In this document: positions 44,645 to 55,255 of the stretch, one piece after another
Numbering within the stretch: position 1 is the first letter of the stretch
Layout: every line of letters begins with the position of its first letter
From: Gordius sp. MW1
Lineage: Eukaryota > Nematomorpha > Gordioida > Gordea > Gordiidae
NCBI GenBank assembly: GCA_964036665.1
Contig: OZ038530.1
Location: 9,326,501 to 9,390,500 of the forward strand
Reading direction: 5' to 3'
Length of the DNA: 64,000 nucleotides
The notes under the pieces: generated by a model
Told to the model about the DNA's origin: nothing
Seen by the model: only the letters and a program-made list of their open reading frames with translations
The model's database searches: none
Translations under genes and position numbers: made by a program

Positions 44645-44684
44645 ATTGGACCTGTGGGTTCCGGCAGGGCAAATCCCTACTATC
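44645..44684. other. 40 bp spacer at the palindrome centre
   Basis: Sits between AACGCTGTGGGG and CCCCACAGCGTT. It contains GGACCTGTGGGTTCCGGCAG and is not symmetric, so the two arms are separated by unique sequence. Confidence 0.85.
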
Positions 44685-44916
44685 CCCCACAGCGTTTATT
44701 GATTTTTCAAAAATAAACTACAAATATGTAAGTAAATAAACACAAGTATAAGCAACGCGTAAAAAGGTAAAAATGGTGGCGAAATTTTAATGTAAGGTGG
44801 ATAAGGTATTGAACGAATCAGGTATATATAAATGTACGACAACGCGAAATGCCAAAGAGCGGTGGCTAAGTATAGGTTTTCGTTTATATACGCGTGTAAT
44901 GGAGATCGCGCATGGG

Positions 44917-46454
44917 TTAGCTTCGTTCTGATGGTTCGTTCACATGAATTTCGCCACCTGCCCAGGTTTCCCAGTCGAATAGGTCTTCCTCGTCGAAGAT
45001 TTCTGTCATCGTTTCCGCCTCAGGTGGGTCGCCTGATAAGATAGACGGGACTGTATATCTTTCTGGTGGTAGCCATGTTCTTGATGGGTAATCAGCTGGG
45101 TTCTCGTCAGTGGGGATCCACTGGATGTTGTAACGTATGGCCAGCAGCGCGTTAAGCCCGTATTCTTTCACGAACCTGGAGATCAACTCCTCGATAATGG
45201 GAGAATTCGATCCTCAATTTATGAGCACGTAGTAGGCGGTTGTCGAGTCCGTACGTATTCGGGGGAAGAGGCGACCGCTATATTTCGCTACGGCGTAGCC
45301 GTACAACGCTCCCAGCGTTTCGAGAAGAGTTATGTGTGGGTCTTCTGGTAGGGTGAAGTTAAACGCTGCCGCGGCGTTTTCAAAAGATATTGAGAGGTTA
45401 TTATCGTCCCAATTGATCCCGATATGATCACTCGAGGCATCGGTGTAAATGGTTAGGTCGGGGGGACATATAACGGTATTCGATGTTTTAAAGAGTTAAT
45501 AATTGCGAAAAGTTTGAAACATGCATAGTTCATATTAAATAATCTAGACCTGTCTGACAGATATGCATAAAAAGGGGCCAGTAATTTTGACATTCCCGTA
45601 AGGTTATACAAAAAGTAATTTAAAACTCCAAGCGCTTCTAATAAGATTAATTCAGGGGGTGGAGTTTGGGAAACAAATGCGTAAAACAATATATCGGATG
45701 CATACTCGAGCCGTGTGATGATTTTGTCCGAGCAGCGGATCGAGTGGTCCAGAAATGATATATTGAGGCCCAGATATTCGATGTCCTGCTCAGGTAGTAT
45801 CGACGATTTACGGGCGTTGACTGTGAGTCCCCATTCTGCTGCGAGCGAAAACATTGACTCGAGATCCTCTTGTACTTCCGTGTATGAACTTTCATAAATG
45901 AGAATGTCAACTAGGTACACGTTATATTTGCAGCTGGTTATGGATTTGGCAGCTAGGTCAGAGACTATCGTTTGGAGGACATAGGGGGAGAAAGATGCCC
46001 CCATGGGGAGGACTTTGTATCTGTATTTGTGAGTACGGTGAGTATAGGCGGCGTATTTTCTGGCTGAGACATTTAGGGGGATGCTAAAGAAAGCCGCCTT
46101 GAGATCTATTTTGGCTGCGTATGTGGACTTGCTCAGCTGTCGTGAGGTTACTGGTATCGATGCTAGTTTCACGGGGTAGTGGACAAAGTTTTTGGACATT
46201 TGTGATAAGTCAGTTATGACTCTCGCATCGCCATTCGACTTTGGAATAAAGAAGGTGGCGGATTTGATGATGCTTCGCTCCGTTTTCTCTACCCCATCCG
46301 CATCGATCATGGCTTGGAAATATTCTGGTTTCCCTCTAGAAATGGCTTTCCGCCGGGACGTAAGGAAGATTCCATTATGATTACGAATTTTCTCCATGTC
46401 GAGCCTCGGCATGAAGCCCTTCCTGGCGATCCTTCTGGTGAACGGGGATTGCAA
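44917..46454 (-). pseudogene. DIRS-like reverse transcriptase and RNase H, right arm (fossil)
   Basis: Mirror of 42872-44412 on the minus strand with the same RT and RNase H landmarks (DLKAAFFSIPLNVSARKYAA, ARKSSILPEQDIEYLGLNIS, IQWIPTDENPADYPSRTW). The 3' region with repeat R follows toward the palindrome centre. Broken; differs from the left arm at scattered positions, showing independent mutation after duplication. Confidence 0.75.
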
Positions 46455-46480
46455 GGGATGTGGGCGTAACTTGGAGGTTG

Positions 46481-46957
46481 CTATGTCAAGGGGTCCTGTT
46501 GGGGGGGGGGGGTGTTAGCCGGTTCTTTATTCCAATGGAAGATAGAACGGTGGAGGCCAAAAACTGGGAGCGTTTCCGATCCCAGATCCCGGCCGAAGGC
46601 GGCCTCCACCTGCTGGATACAATGCTCGAAGTTGGGGGCAGGGACAAATATGTCGGAATATTCATTATTAGGTAAATGGATCGCTCCCGTCGCCCCCGAC
46701 GGGAGTTCGGAAGGAGAGAAAATCCAACGGCGCGTCTCCCTGATTTGGAATATTAATTGAGCGAGCCAGCGAGGAGACTTGGATGTATTCCCTCCTTCGG
46801 GAAGCGGTACGCCGTTTGGCCCGACTTCCCACGATCCTACCAAGGCTTTAAGTCTGCGCCTTACCCCTGGAGGCCGGCGCCTTTTTGATGTGGCGGCCCT
46901 TTGTGAGGCCTCTGCCTCTGCCAGCGCCTTGAAATAACTGTTTACGGGGTTGAACAA
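46481..46957 (-). pseudogene. DIRS-like second ORF, right arm (fossil)
   Basis: About 158 residues starting MFNPVNSYFKALAEAEASQR, overlapping the end of the gag-like ORF and ending just before the reverse transcriptase region. Basic N-terminus (TSKRRRPPGVRRRLKALVG), then RWIFSPSELPSGATGAIHLP. Family function unknown. Confidence 0.55.
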
Positions 46958-47525
46958 CTTCTAAGTTCGGAATGTTCCAGTCCTCCGCAAAGGACTTGTC
47001 GTTTCGAACAGCTGTGGCCCAATTAAAGTTAATTGCTGTGGCGAGGGTGGTAAGCCTAGCAGCTGTTTCCTTAAGAAGCATTTCGGGGGATTCCTCCGAA
47101 AGGGTTTCAGACACTAGAAACATATATTGGGCTTCTTTTCGGTCCCTTTGGGACACTTTAGCCGGGAAGATTGCCATAAGTTCCTTTAGCTTTGCAATCT
47201 TTTCTGTCACCTCGGCTATTCTCTTCGCTCCCGTTTTGGCCGGTGGTTCTGGCTGTACAATGTTAATAGCTAGGGGCGGAGCGGCTCTTTGGACGTTTAG
47301 TTGTTGGATTAGCTGTGCAATGGTACTTTGAGATTCGTTGAACTGAGCTTGAGCCCGGCGATTTTGCTCCGATATTACTCTCAGAACTCCTGCTAAGTCG
47401 CCTTCGGTCCTTCCAGACGGTGTTGGAGACCCGTCTCTAGAACTTTCCTCTGGCGGATCCGTGGAAGGAATCATCGGCGGAGCTGCCGGAGTGGAAAGGG
47501 GGTTATTTCGGTGGGATTTAGTCAT
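46848..47525 (-). pseudogene. DIRS-like gag-type ORF, right arm (fossil)
   Basis: 225 residues starting MTKSHRNNPLSTPAAPPMIP. Same layout as the left arm: disordered start, coiled coil, helical core, basic GR-rich tail. Upstream of it, at 47549-47617, lies an extra copy of the terminal repeat R, so this arm keeps more of the element's 5' end than the left arm does. Confidence 0.6.
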
Positions 47526-47548
47526 ACTGATTTGGGAATAACCTAAAA

Positions 47549-47617
47549 ATTTTAATGTAAGGTGGATAAGGTATTGAACGAATCAGGTATATATAAATGT
47601 ACGACAACGCGAAATGC
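47549..47617 (-). repeat. Extra 5' copy of repeat R
   Basis: Matches 44782-44853 in sequence but lies upstream of the right-arm gag-like ORF, in direct orientation relative to that element. It gives the right-arm element a repeat at both ends. Confidence 0.7.
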
Positions 47618-47635
47618 CTGTATATTTTGTAAATA

Positions 47636-48046
47636 GTGTATTTTGTAAATATTTATATTATAGATCTATTAGCAACATGTCTGAAATATAACCATGAGAA
47701 GGAGCAATGCAGATACTATGATGTGGTAAATGTACAGGGAACTGTGTGTTATTTATGTAACGTGCGGGGAGCACATAATTGGAAAACGTGTCCGTGGAGG
47801 ACACTGGGAAAAAAAATCTCGCGACAGGGGATAAAAAGAAGATGGAGGAGGGACATGGTGGCAGAAGAAAGAAAGAGGAGGAAGTTTAAAGAAGTATCTA
47901 CGCAAACTGATGTCTCACCTGAAGAAGTGGAAGAAGTGGTAGAAAAATTAAGAAAATGGGGGCTCATAGCAACGACAGACAGGAAAGTGGAAAACTTAAT
48001 GCAACAACTAAGAACATGGACGTTAGACACTCACCTGCAGGAATAG
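47636..48046 (+). CDS. Orphan ORF with zinc-knuckle-like motif
   Basis: 136-residue open frame whose composition is less AT-rich than the flanks. It contains CYLCNVRGAHNWKTC, a C-x2-C-x5-H-x4-C cluster close to but one residue longer than a retroviral-type zinc knuckle. A very basic stretch follows (RRWRRDMVAEERKRRKFKEV), then STQTD and a charged helix (VSPEEVEEVVEKLRKWGL). An AG acceptor-like site (TTATATTATAG) lies at 47655-47665, so coding may start after it as a 3' exon. An AATAAA-like signal follows near 48170. It could be a nucleic-acid-binding host protein, a terminal exon, or a piece of an element; it does not match the adjacent DIRS-like gag. Confidence 0.4.
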   Translation: MYFVNIYIIDLLATCLKYNHEKEQCRYYDVVNVQGTVCYLCNVRGAHNWKTCPWRTLGKKISRQGIKRRWRRDMVAEERKRRKFKEVSTQTDVSPEEVEEVVEKLRKWGLIATTDRKVENLMQQLRTWTLDTHLQE

Positions 48047-48470
48047 AAAAGGTGGCGGCAAAATTAGGCGACGGGAAGCCGCTGATAAATGTATACATGG
48101 TGTGGTTGTTGTTAATTATATAATATGCCCCATAGTATTCTACAATATATAATATGGTATTAATAAAGAAGTGTATAATAAAGGGGGATGGTACATATTA
48201 GTTTAAAGGTTGATATAATATGGCTCTCGATCTTGAGTAAGGGATCGAGTAGCATTAACACATTTCTTAGATGCAAAGACTAATGGGCCTGCAACCGAAG
48301 TCACCCCGTGCTCAATAAACACCTGCAGTCAGTCAATAACCACCCACAACCAATAAACAACAACCTAATATGAATCAACAACAACCGGCCATCAATGGGC
48401 AACCACCTGTAACTACCTGACAACCATCTAATCCGCCCACCTGTTCAAAAAAAAAGAAAAAAAGGAAGGT
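48047..48470. other. Spacer, nothing recognised
   Basis: Short C/A-rich phrases such as AACCACCCACAACC and CAACAACCTAATATG near 48340-48420. No gene or element end was seen before 48471. Confidence 0.35.
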
Positions 48471-49911
48471 GTCGTATTGGATACAATCCAATGACTGAAA
48501 GTTATTATCCGACGGTTGAAAGTTAGTACTATTGGATACAATCCAAAGACTGAAATTTTATTACCTCCTAAACCTCCCAAAACTATTAGAAGAAAACGCT
48601 AAAAGTATGAGGGCACGGGACGTATAGGGAATTGGGTTTTGGAATTATTTATTGGAACAGAGAGAGGCTCTTCTTATAAGGAATTAGTCCTTGGGAATAT
48701 TGAAGAAACTTGGGGCCATAAATTAGAATTCCGGAGGGTTTGGAACGAAAAGGGGTCATAGAAGCCAGAAAACCTTGAAGATGACAGATCTAGAACGATA
48801 AGTGAGGCCAAGCCAGGTTAACGGGGCCAAGAAATGAAAGGTATAAAAGGCCAAGGGGAAGAATGTAAAAACACGCACACTTATTTACTCACTTTTTCCC
48901 AAAGGATGGTTACGCAATAAAGACATTATAAAATCCCCAAACCCCCATTTTTCCCTGTTTCCTACATTTCGCCATAGTTCATATTTATATCCGTGGTGTT
49001 TGAATTAATAAAGGAATATATAAATTCGATTAAAAGTCTAAATTCTATATTCAACTCCAATACAAAACGGAAAAAGGTATATAATTCATTTTATAGTAAC
49101 AATCACATGTAAGTATTTTTTAATCAAGAAATGAAAGGTATAAAAGGCCAAGGGGAAGAATGTAAAAACACTCTCACTCTCGCACACTTATTTACTCTTT
49201 TTCCCAAAGGTTGGTTACTCAATAAAGACATTATAAAATCCCCCAAACCCCCATTTTTCCCTGTTTCCTACATTTCGCCATATTTCATATTTATATCCGG
49301 GGTGTTTGAATTAATAAAGGAATATATAAATTCGATTACAAGTCTAAATTCTTTATTCAACCTTAATATAAAACGGAAAAGTGGTGCCCCGTAAACGATC
49401 GTACTCACGACCTTAAGATTATTGCTACCCTTCTCGACGAAAGTGGGAAAATTTTCTACAAATTGTAAACAATTAAATTTGAATATAAAAAAGAGGAAAT
49501 TCAATCTCCGCAGGCATTTCAATTAGCACCCCGAAGTGAAAGAACCCCCGCAAATCTATATCCCAAAGTTAACAAAAGTGGTATCTAGAGCAAACAACCG
49601 TTCTATCGTAGCAGCAAAAACAACAAATTTTCCGGACTTCCAAACCCTTTGGAATTCTAATTTATGGCCCCAAGTTTCTTCGATATTCCCAAGGACTAAT
49701 TCCTTATAAGAAGAGCCTCTTTCTGTTTCAATAAATACTTCCAAGGCCCAATTCCCTATACGTCCCGTGCCCTCATACTTTTAGCGTTTTCTTCTAATAG
49801 TTCTGGGAGGTTTAGGAGGTAATAAAATTTTTGTCTTTGGATTGTATCCAATAGTACTAACTTTCAACCGTCATATAATAATTTCAGTCATTGGATTGTA
49901 TCCAATACGAC
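48471..49911. mobile_element. Unclassified element with long inverted ends
   Basis: GTCGTATTGGATACAATCCA at 48471 is mirrored at 49911, and inverted similarity continues for roughly 270-290 bp on each side (48471-48760 against 49640-49911). Each arm contains two TTGGATACAATCCAA palindromes. Between the arms are two direct repeats of about 250 bp. A short open frame in the arms reads ETERGSSYKELVLGNIEETW, unrecognised. No target duplication was identified. It could be a foldback DNA element, or a composite of LTR-like pieces. Confidence 0.55.
48828..49380 (+). repeat. Two ~250 bp LTR-like direct repeats
   Basis: Units at about 48828-49075 and 49126-49380 share GAAATGAAAGGTATAAAAGG (with a TATA-box-like TATAAAAG), CAATAAAGACATTATAAAAT (polyadenylation-like) and the closing ATAAAACGGAAAA. 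The second unit is followed by GTGGTGCCCCGTAAACG, which resembles a primer-binding site next to an LTR. No coding region of an LTR element accompanies them. Whether they are solo LTR-type repeats is inference. Confidence 0.5.
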
Positions 49912-50539
49912 AAAATGTACCGTTTTTTCGCCATTTTTAAATGTGCACAAATATGGGAAGGACATATAGTTTATGGTAATTTTGGTTAATATAAGTGTTT
50001 TTAGGAATTTAAGAAAAAATTGAACTAGTCAAACATTAAAAACAGCATATTTAAATATGTATCATTCACAAAATTCATAAAATAAAAATACGGTGATGAT
50101 GTGATGTTTAAGCAATTTAGTGCGATCTGCATTTAATTAAATACTCATTAATTAAGATCCCTTTTATTTTTATTAACTTATGACGAAGGTAAATTCACCT
50201 TTTCTGTTTTAACAATGGGGTACACTGCACAAAGACATGGGATATAGTTAAATTCAAAATGGTGCATTTAGTGGTACACATTTTAATATATGAAGAACCA
50301 TATTACATTAGCAGTCTATGTAGTGTAGTCTATAAAAATAACTTAACCTAGCGTGTTACGTGATATAACTATATAAACTATCTACTATTGACTTCTAATA
50401 AAGAACAATTTGATTGAATAAATCAGTTAATTACTCTAAAATCCTGTAACTTTTTACGTAAATTGTTGTCATTGATTACAAATTTTATTGCTTGAAATCG
50501 GTTTATTTTCGAAATTATATATGATAATTTTTCCTAATA

Positions 50540-50690
50540 TTTAGGCATGAAAAACTAGGAATTTATCAGTATCTGGCTTCTGAAGTGGCTAACATAGAAG
50601 ATGCAGGAGATTACAGGATTAAAATTGACACTGACCCTGCTTGCTTGGACTACTCACCCTCATACATAACGCTATAATGTTTCTTAAGTA
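50540..50690 (+). pseudogene. Duplicated exon of the cysteine-rich gene
   Basis: Reads KLGIYQYLASEVANIEDAGD, then YRIKIDTDPACLDYSPSYIT, matching the fourth exon at about 32351-32500 with the same acceptor-like context (CCTAATATTTAG). In this copy the frame meets a stop right after YITL. The other three exons are not present upstream here, so it is an isolated exon carried by the duplication. Confidence 0.6.
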
Positions 50691-52089
50691 TTTTAAATCT
50701 TTCTGAAATTTTTTTGTTTATTAGACTAATCATTTATTATTTTTAAAAAAACACATATATTCTGAAAATGAAGAAATAATTATGAAAAAAAAGTTGAGAA
50801 TTATAAATATTTGGAAAACATTCCGATATTGCCATCGACATTATATTTACAGATGGTAATGCCGATTTTCAGTCTGATAAAAAAAGATTCGCGATTATCA
50901 TGGTATAGTAGTAAAGAAATTTGTTTCCTTATCTTTTTTAATTATCTTTTATCATTCGAATCACAATGAAAAATCATAACGTGGTTAAAACTGCAAAATG
51001 CCTAAATCTCACCCCATACGATATTGATTATGTTTTTATTTTGATTGAAATTTTTAAAAAGGCACCGTGAAGATATTTATATTTGAGAATATATTTGACT
51101 AAATAAATATAAACCTTAAATGAAATTTTAGAATTTCTTATAGATAAACGATGAGCTTTTATATAATATTGGGCCATTGTGGGCATATAGTGTTGTACTT
51201 TTTACAATACTAGTGAAAAAACATATTCACCATTAATTATATAAATAAAAGTTAAAAAATCAGAAAGAATTGTTGTTATTCTTATATCAATTTTAGGCTT
51301 GAAAACAAACCCCGCTTTGCCCCCTCTAAAACTATCCGTTCCCGAGAACTATCCCCTCGCTGAAATTCAAATTTTACCCACAGTCTCAGGGTAAATTGTC
51401 AAATTTAGACTTTTATATAATACTGGCTGTGCCCGGCCAAGCGTTGCTTTGGCTTAGTTAGTATGAATTAGAAAAACATTTATAAAAAATTTTGGGCCAA
51501 TCGTTTATAAGGTAAAAAAATATAAGAAAAGGCATACTTATTCATAGTTAAGTGGATTTTTAATAGTTTAAAATACAATTTTATATGTTGAAAAGTGCGA
51601 TGTTAACGATTATATGCATAGTTGGGTAACAAATATTTATAAAGCACTGCATTGGTGTATAAAAGTTAGTTATAATAATGTTAGACAATGTATAGAAAAT
51701 ATTTTAGTACAGCGTTTATAGTAGTGTAATGTCATAGCCTAAAATCTATAGTATCAAAGTGAAGAGATGTTAAAAGATCTCCTTCAAATTTATTTAAATG
51801 AAGGCTCTTATAATATTTGGTTGAACTGAGAAATGATTGAAAAAATTTTCGCGAGTATAATGGAAGCGAAATTTTTATGTATGCCAAAAAAAGTTAGAAA
51901 TATAGTTATATCGTTATACCTAGTAAAACATTCATCAGGTGAAAGTGTTATAGGTTAGGTATGATTATAATAAAAACCAGTATAAAGATAATGACTTAAA
52001 AAGTATAAAATTGATATAATAAGTTTAGACTTGCAAGTGTAGTTAAAGTTTAAAAAGGGACTTATGGTATATTTATAATGGTAGCCAGC

Positions 52090-52242
52090 ATTGGAATTAG
52101 AAAGGGTGGGGGAATAATGATTTAGGCAGAAGTAAAATTATAATTTTTTGAAATGTTAACCATAATTTTAATAAATTAAAAAAAAATTGATTTGGATGGG
52201 GGGCAGTCACCCCTCCGTGCCTACCTCTGGCTACGCTCATGG
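52090..52242. mobile_element. MITE inserted in the Helitron
   Basis: Member of the GGCTACGC short MITE family: GGTAGCCAGCATTGGAATTA on the left and CTGGCTACGCTCATG on the right. It shows a second layer of nesting within the Helitron. Confidence 0.5.
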
Positions 52243-52565
52243 GTATATTAATATTTTGGTATTCTTTCTCTTATCACCTTCTGCGTTTTACAATCAAATC
52301 ACTTTCAAGGTAAATGAATTTGTTTCCCTACATACATATACGGTTTTAACTTTACCTGAGAGATGTTAAGATATGCCCGACCCGTCGGGCCAGGTTTATG
52401 CCTGGCCTTGGACGGCCGAAGAAAAACTATGCTTAAATTTACCTAAAAACAAATTTGAATAAGACTGGGAGATTGATATGGTTGGTGGTGAACAAAAATA
52501 TTGGTATTAGTAGATAGGCTTAAATGAAGATATATACAGCTATACCTGTTATGGAGTTATAAAAT

Positions 52566-53290
52566 TTAAAAATGCACATGTCCTGTCAAAATCGTGGCTT
52601 CTTCAACGTTGCACATCAAGCGTTTAACATCGAGACGCAAACCTTTGCAAAGTTTTGGCTGACTAAAATTGCACATCGCAATACTTGGTACGCCAATTTT
52701 CAAATGCAAAATGTGAGGTGGCATCCCTGCCAGAATTGAAAGATCCGATTGTATAATTTGCGTCACCAAAAACAAAAGCAGTGTGAACTGATTTGTAAGT
52801 AATTGGATTGCCTTGAATGTTAGGATTAGAATAGCCCGTTGGCGGAGCCAAAGTCGATCATGATAATGGTCGTTAATTTTTGGAAACACTTTATCAACCA
52901 AGCAGTTTAGATGGAACAAAATTGCAAATATTCGTAGGAAAAGAAATCCGTCCTTAGCATATATCAACGTGCACGGTTCTCTTCCCAATTTCTAGCAATT
53001 AATGGGAGAATATCTCACACGCAGGATGATTTTGAAATACTATGCGCATTTAGTAGTTAGATTTAATATTTTGACATAAGGCAACAAAATAGTTAGGCAG
53101 GCATTAACTTCGTCCGCAGGGGTGGATCGTAAGGGAACCGGTAAAGTTTGCCTGAAATCTCGTGCAAGCAATAACCTTGCGTTACCAACAGGTTTAAGGG
53201 TGCTTTGTAAATCTTGCGATTACCGATTAGAGCGATTTTTCATAATCCATTGTGCATTCATCCCAAACGATAAGTTTGCACTTCCGTAAT
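52566..53290 (-). pseudogene. Helitron helicase (Pif1-like) C-terminal remnant
   Basis: Minus-strand wording includes KLIVWDECTM (Walker B of Pif1-type helicases) around 53245-53285. Further on come GNPITYKSVHTAFVFGD and, near the end, LAGMPPHILHLKIGVPSIAM followed by GLRLDVKRLMCNVEEATILT. These match the last motifs of Helitron RepHel proteins. The pieces lie in different frames with intervening damage, so no functional helicase is encoded. Strand and position agree with the Helitron's 5'-to-3' direction. Confidence 0.8.
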
Positions 53291-54760
53291 ACTACCCATT
53301 CCATATGTTCTTGAAATGTTGCACATTAGAGTTTCACAGTAATAAGCGTTTAAAGGCATTTTTTGTCATTTAAGGGGGGGGGGCATAAACCCAATGGTTA
53401 TCTACCTAGACTATTGCGTTCCGCAGTCGAATGATTGCCACGCTACCATCATCCTCTGTAGATCTTCTTTTTTATAAAGGATACCCATCACTGCCCGTAA
53501 TTTAACTAATGTAGAGCAGATGTTCCGATTCAATTTTGGCTAACATACTTAATTATTTGAAAAAAAACTTCTATTTTTGTATAAAAAAACATATTACATT
53601 GATGGAATAATTGGCGGCATTTTTAATATGATTTTCTTCGTGCTCCCGAAGCATTATTCTGTATGAATAAACTCATATAGCTGCATTTCAAGTTTGTCAG
53701 TTAACCATTGTCTGCATTTATCAACTTACCTTTAAAGTAATCTTTTTGTACTTTTAATATTAATAACCGAACATCATAAAAATAGCAAAAAAGCACGAAA
53801 CGTGGGAATCTTTTTAAAAGCGCGCGTTATATTTATTTAAGTAAATGGTGATGTTTTACGGTATCGAGAAAATTTATTTGTTACTGCTTTATATAATGTA
53901 AATACGGGCGTAGTTGAGTAAAAAATTGAGATACAAATGACAAAGCAATCGTGGAAAAAAGTTTAAAGTAATTAGTAGCACCATAACGATAAATAAGTAT
54001 AAAAAACGTAGTATAAATAATCCGCTAGATGGCGGTATAGACTACCAAAAAACATGGTTCCCGCTGTCGCAGGTTAATTAAAAGCATCTATAAACCATCT
54101 ACAATGCTAAGGCAATAATCTGGCCAAATTTGGGGGCAATCCGTTGAGAACTTCAAAAGTTATTAGCGCACAAAAAAACGGGACTTATATTTTTATATAT
54201 ATAGATTTGATATTTTTAAGGGAAATACGTAATTTGCCATACTTTTGGTGATTTTCAATTTAAACTTTTTATTGTTAATAATAAAAAAATGATAAAAAGG
54301 GGAGCAATCATCGAAGCTAACCTATTGCTAAATATTATATTAGTTTAAAATCAAATTGGTAAATTTGTTGATATATTTCGTTTTGTTTGTAGAATGGCAT
54401 TTTTTAATTTATATTTAATATATAATCACTTGTAGACTATCCACCCTGTTATCAGACATTGTTTTCCTCCTTCAATTATAGATCGGGCTCTATACATACA
54501 CCCTTACAAAACCCTGGAAGCCATTCTTAAATTATGGGTTTGAATCATTTATTTACATTCAATTTTTAATGATAGTTACTTTTGCAAATTTGTATTATAT
54601 ATTAATTTCTGAAATTCAAACTTTTTTATGCTTATTTTTAACTGTTTGAAAATATAATTGTTGGGAAAAGTAACAGCTATTCAATATTGACTTTTAATGC
54701 TATATTTATAGATGAGCTGCGTACAAGAAGTCATCAATCATCGACCTGAAGATATGTATT

Positions 54761-55028
54761 TGTATAATCTTATTTAAATGTATAATCTTTATTAAATGTA
54801 TACTCTTTATTCGTATAATGAAGTTACTTACGTATAAATATAATTCCGGAATATTAAAAAAAAGGTACAAAGATAAGTTAAAATATAAGTGTATGAATGT
54901 GAGAGAGTGTAAGCGGATACGTGTGTGGGAACAATAATAATAATAAACAACGAGAGAGAAAGAGAGCGAGAGAGAGACAACGACCGCGTAAGATACAAAA
55001 GGGGTGGGGAGAAAGGAGGTACAGGACA
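54761..55028 (-). repeat. Gypsy 3' LTR
   Basis: 268 bp, containing a GAGAGA microsatellite and TAATAATAATAAAC. Near-identical to 58243-58522. Confidence 0.9.
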
Positions 55029-55255
55029 CCATCCTTTTTAAAATAACTCCCTCCGGGGGGACAGACCGATGAGATAACGCAACCGGGCAGCACGACCTCT
55101 TGATTGAATAGAATTTGAAAGCTCCTCGGACGACGTAGTTGGGCTCGATGTCTTTCCCCCATTCTCCCGTCTTGCCTACAGTTCCCCCCGCTGGTCCCGA
55201 TTCACGGACCGGCGTAGTACGTTCGACTCGACTGTCGAATCCAGTGGAGCCCTCG

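Larger units (their letters stand above)
41782..47536. mobile_element. Two DIRS-like retroelements in a tail-to-tail palindrome (fossils)
   Basis: Left arm 41782-44644 (plus) and right arm 44685-47536 (minus) are near-identical inverted copies separated by 40 bp. Each arm holds a gag-like ORF, an overlapping second ORF and a reverse transcriptase-RNase H region. RT and RNase H wording (DLKAAFFSIPLNVSARKYAA, TYDASS-like RNase H start, NPADYPSR) is closest to DIRS/Ngaro elements. No tyrosine recombinase, integrase or protease was recognised. The arms differ at scattered sites, so they are not a simple assembly mirror. Both copies look recent; each is broken to some degree. Confidence 0.75.
51423..54205 (-). 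mobile_element. Helitron, decayed, with exact empty site
   Basis: On the minus strand it begins TCTATATATATAAAAATA at 54205 and ends GGGCACAGCCAG at 51423. A GCCAA...TTGGC hairpin lies about 13 nt before the end. It sits between A and T, as Helitrons do, and the other duplication copy shows the uninterrupted site at 33281/33282. The 3' tip is CCAG rather than the canonical CTAG. Inside is a degenerate Pif1-type helicase end on the minus strand and a MITE at 52090-52242. At 2.8 kb it is far shorter than autonomous Helitrons, so the Rep part is largely gone. Confidence 0.88.

Noticed and set aside
44645-44684. Palindrome as a read-folding assembly artefact
   Set aside because: The arms carry independent differences and the spacer is asymmetric; a folded read would give identical arms.
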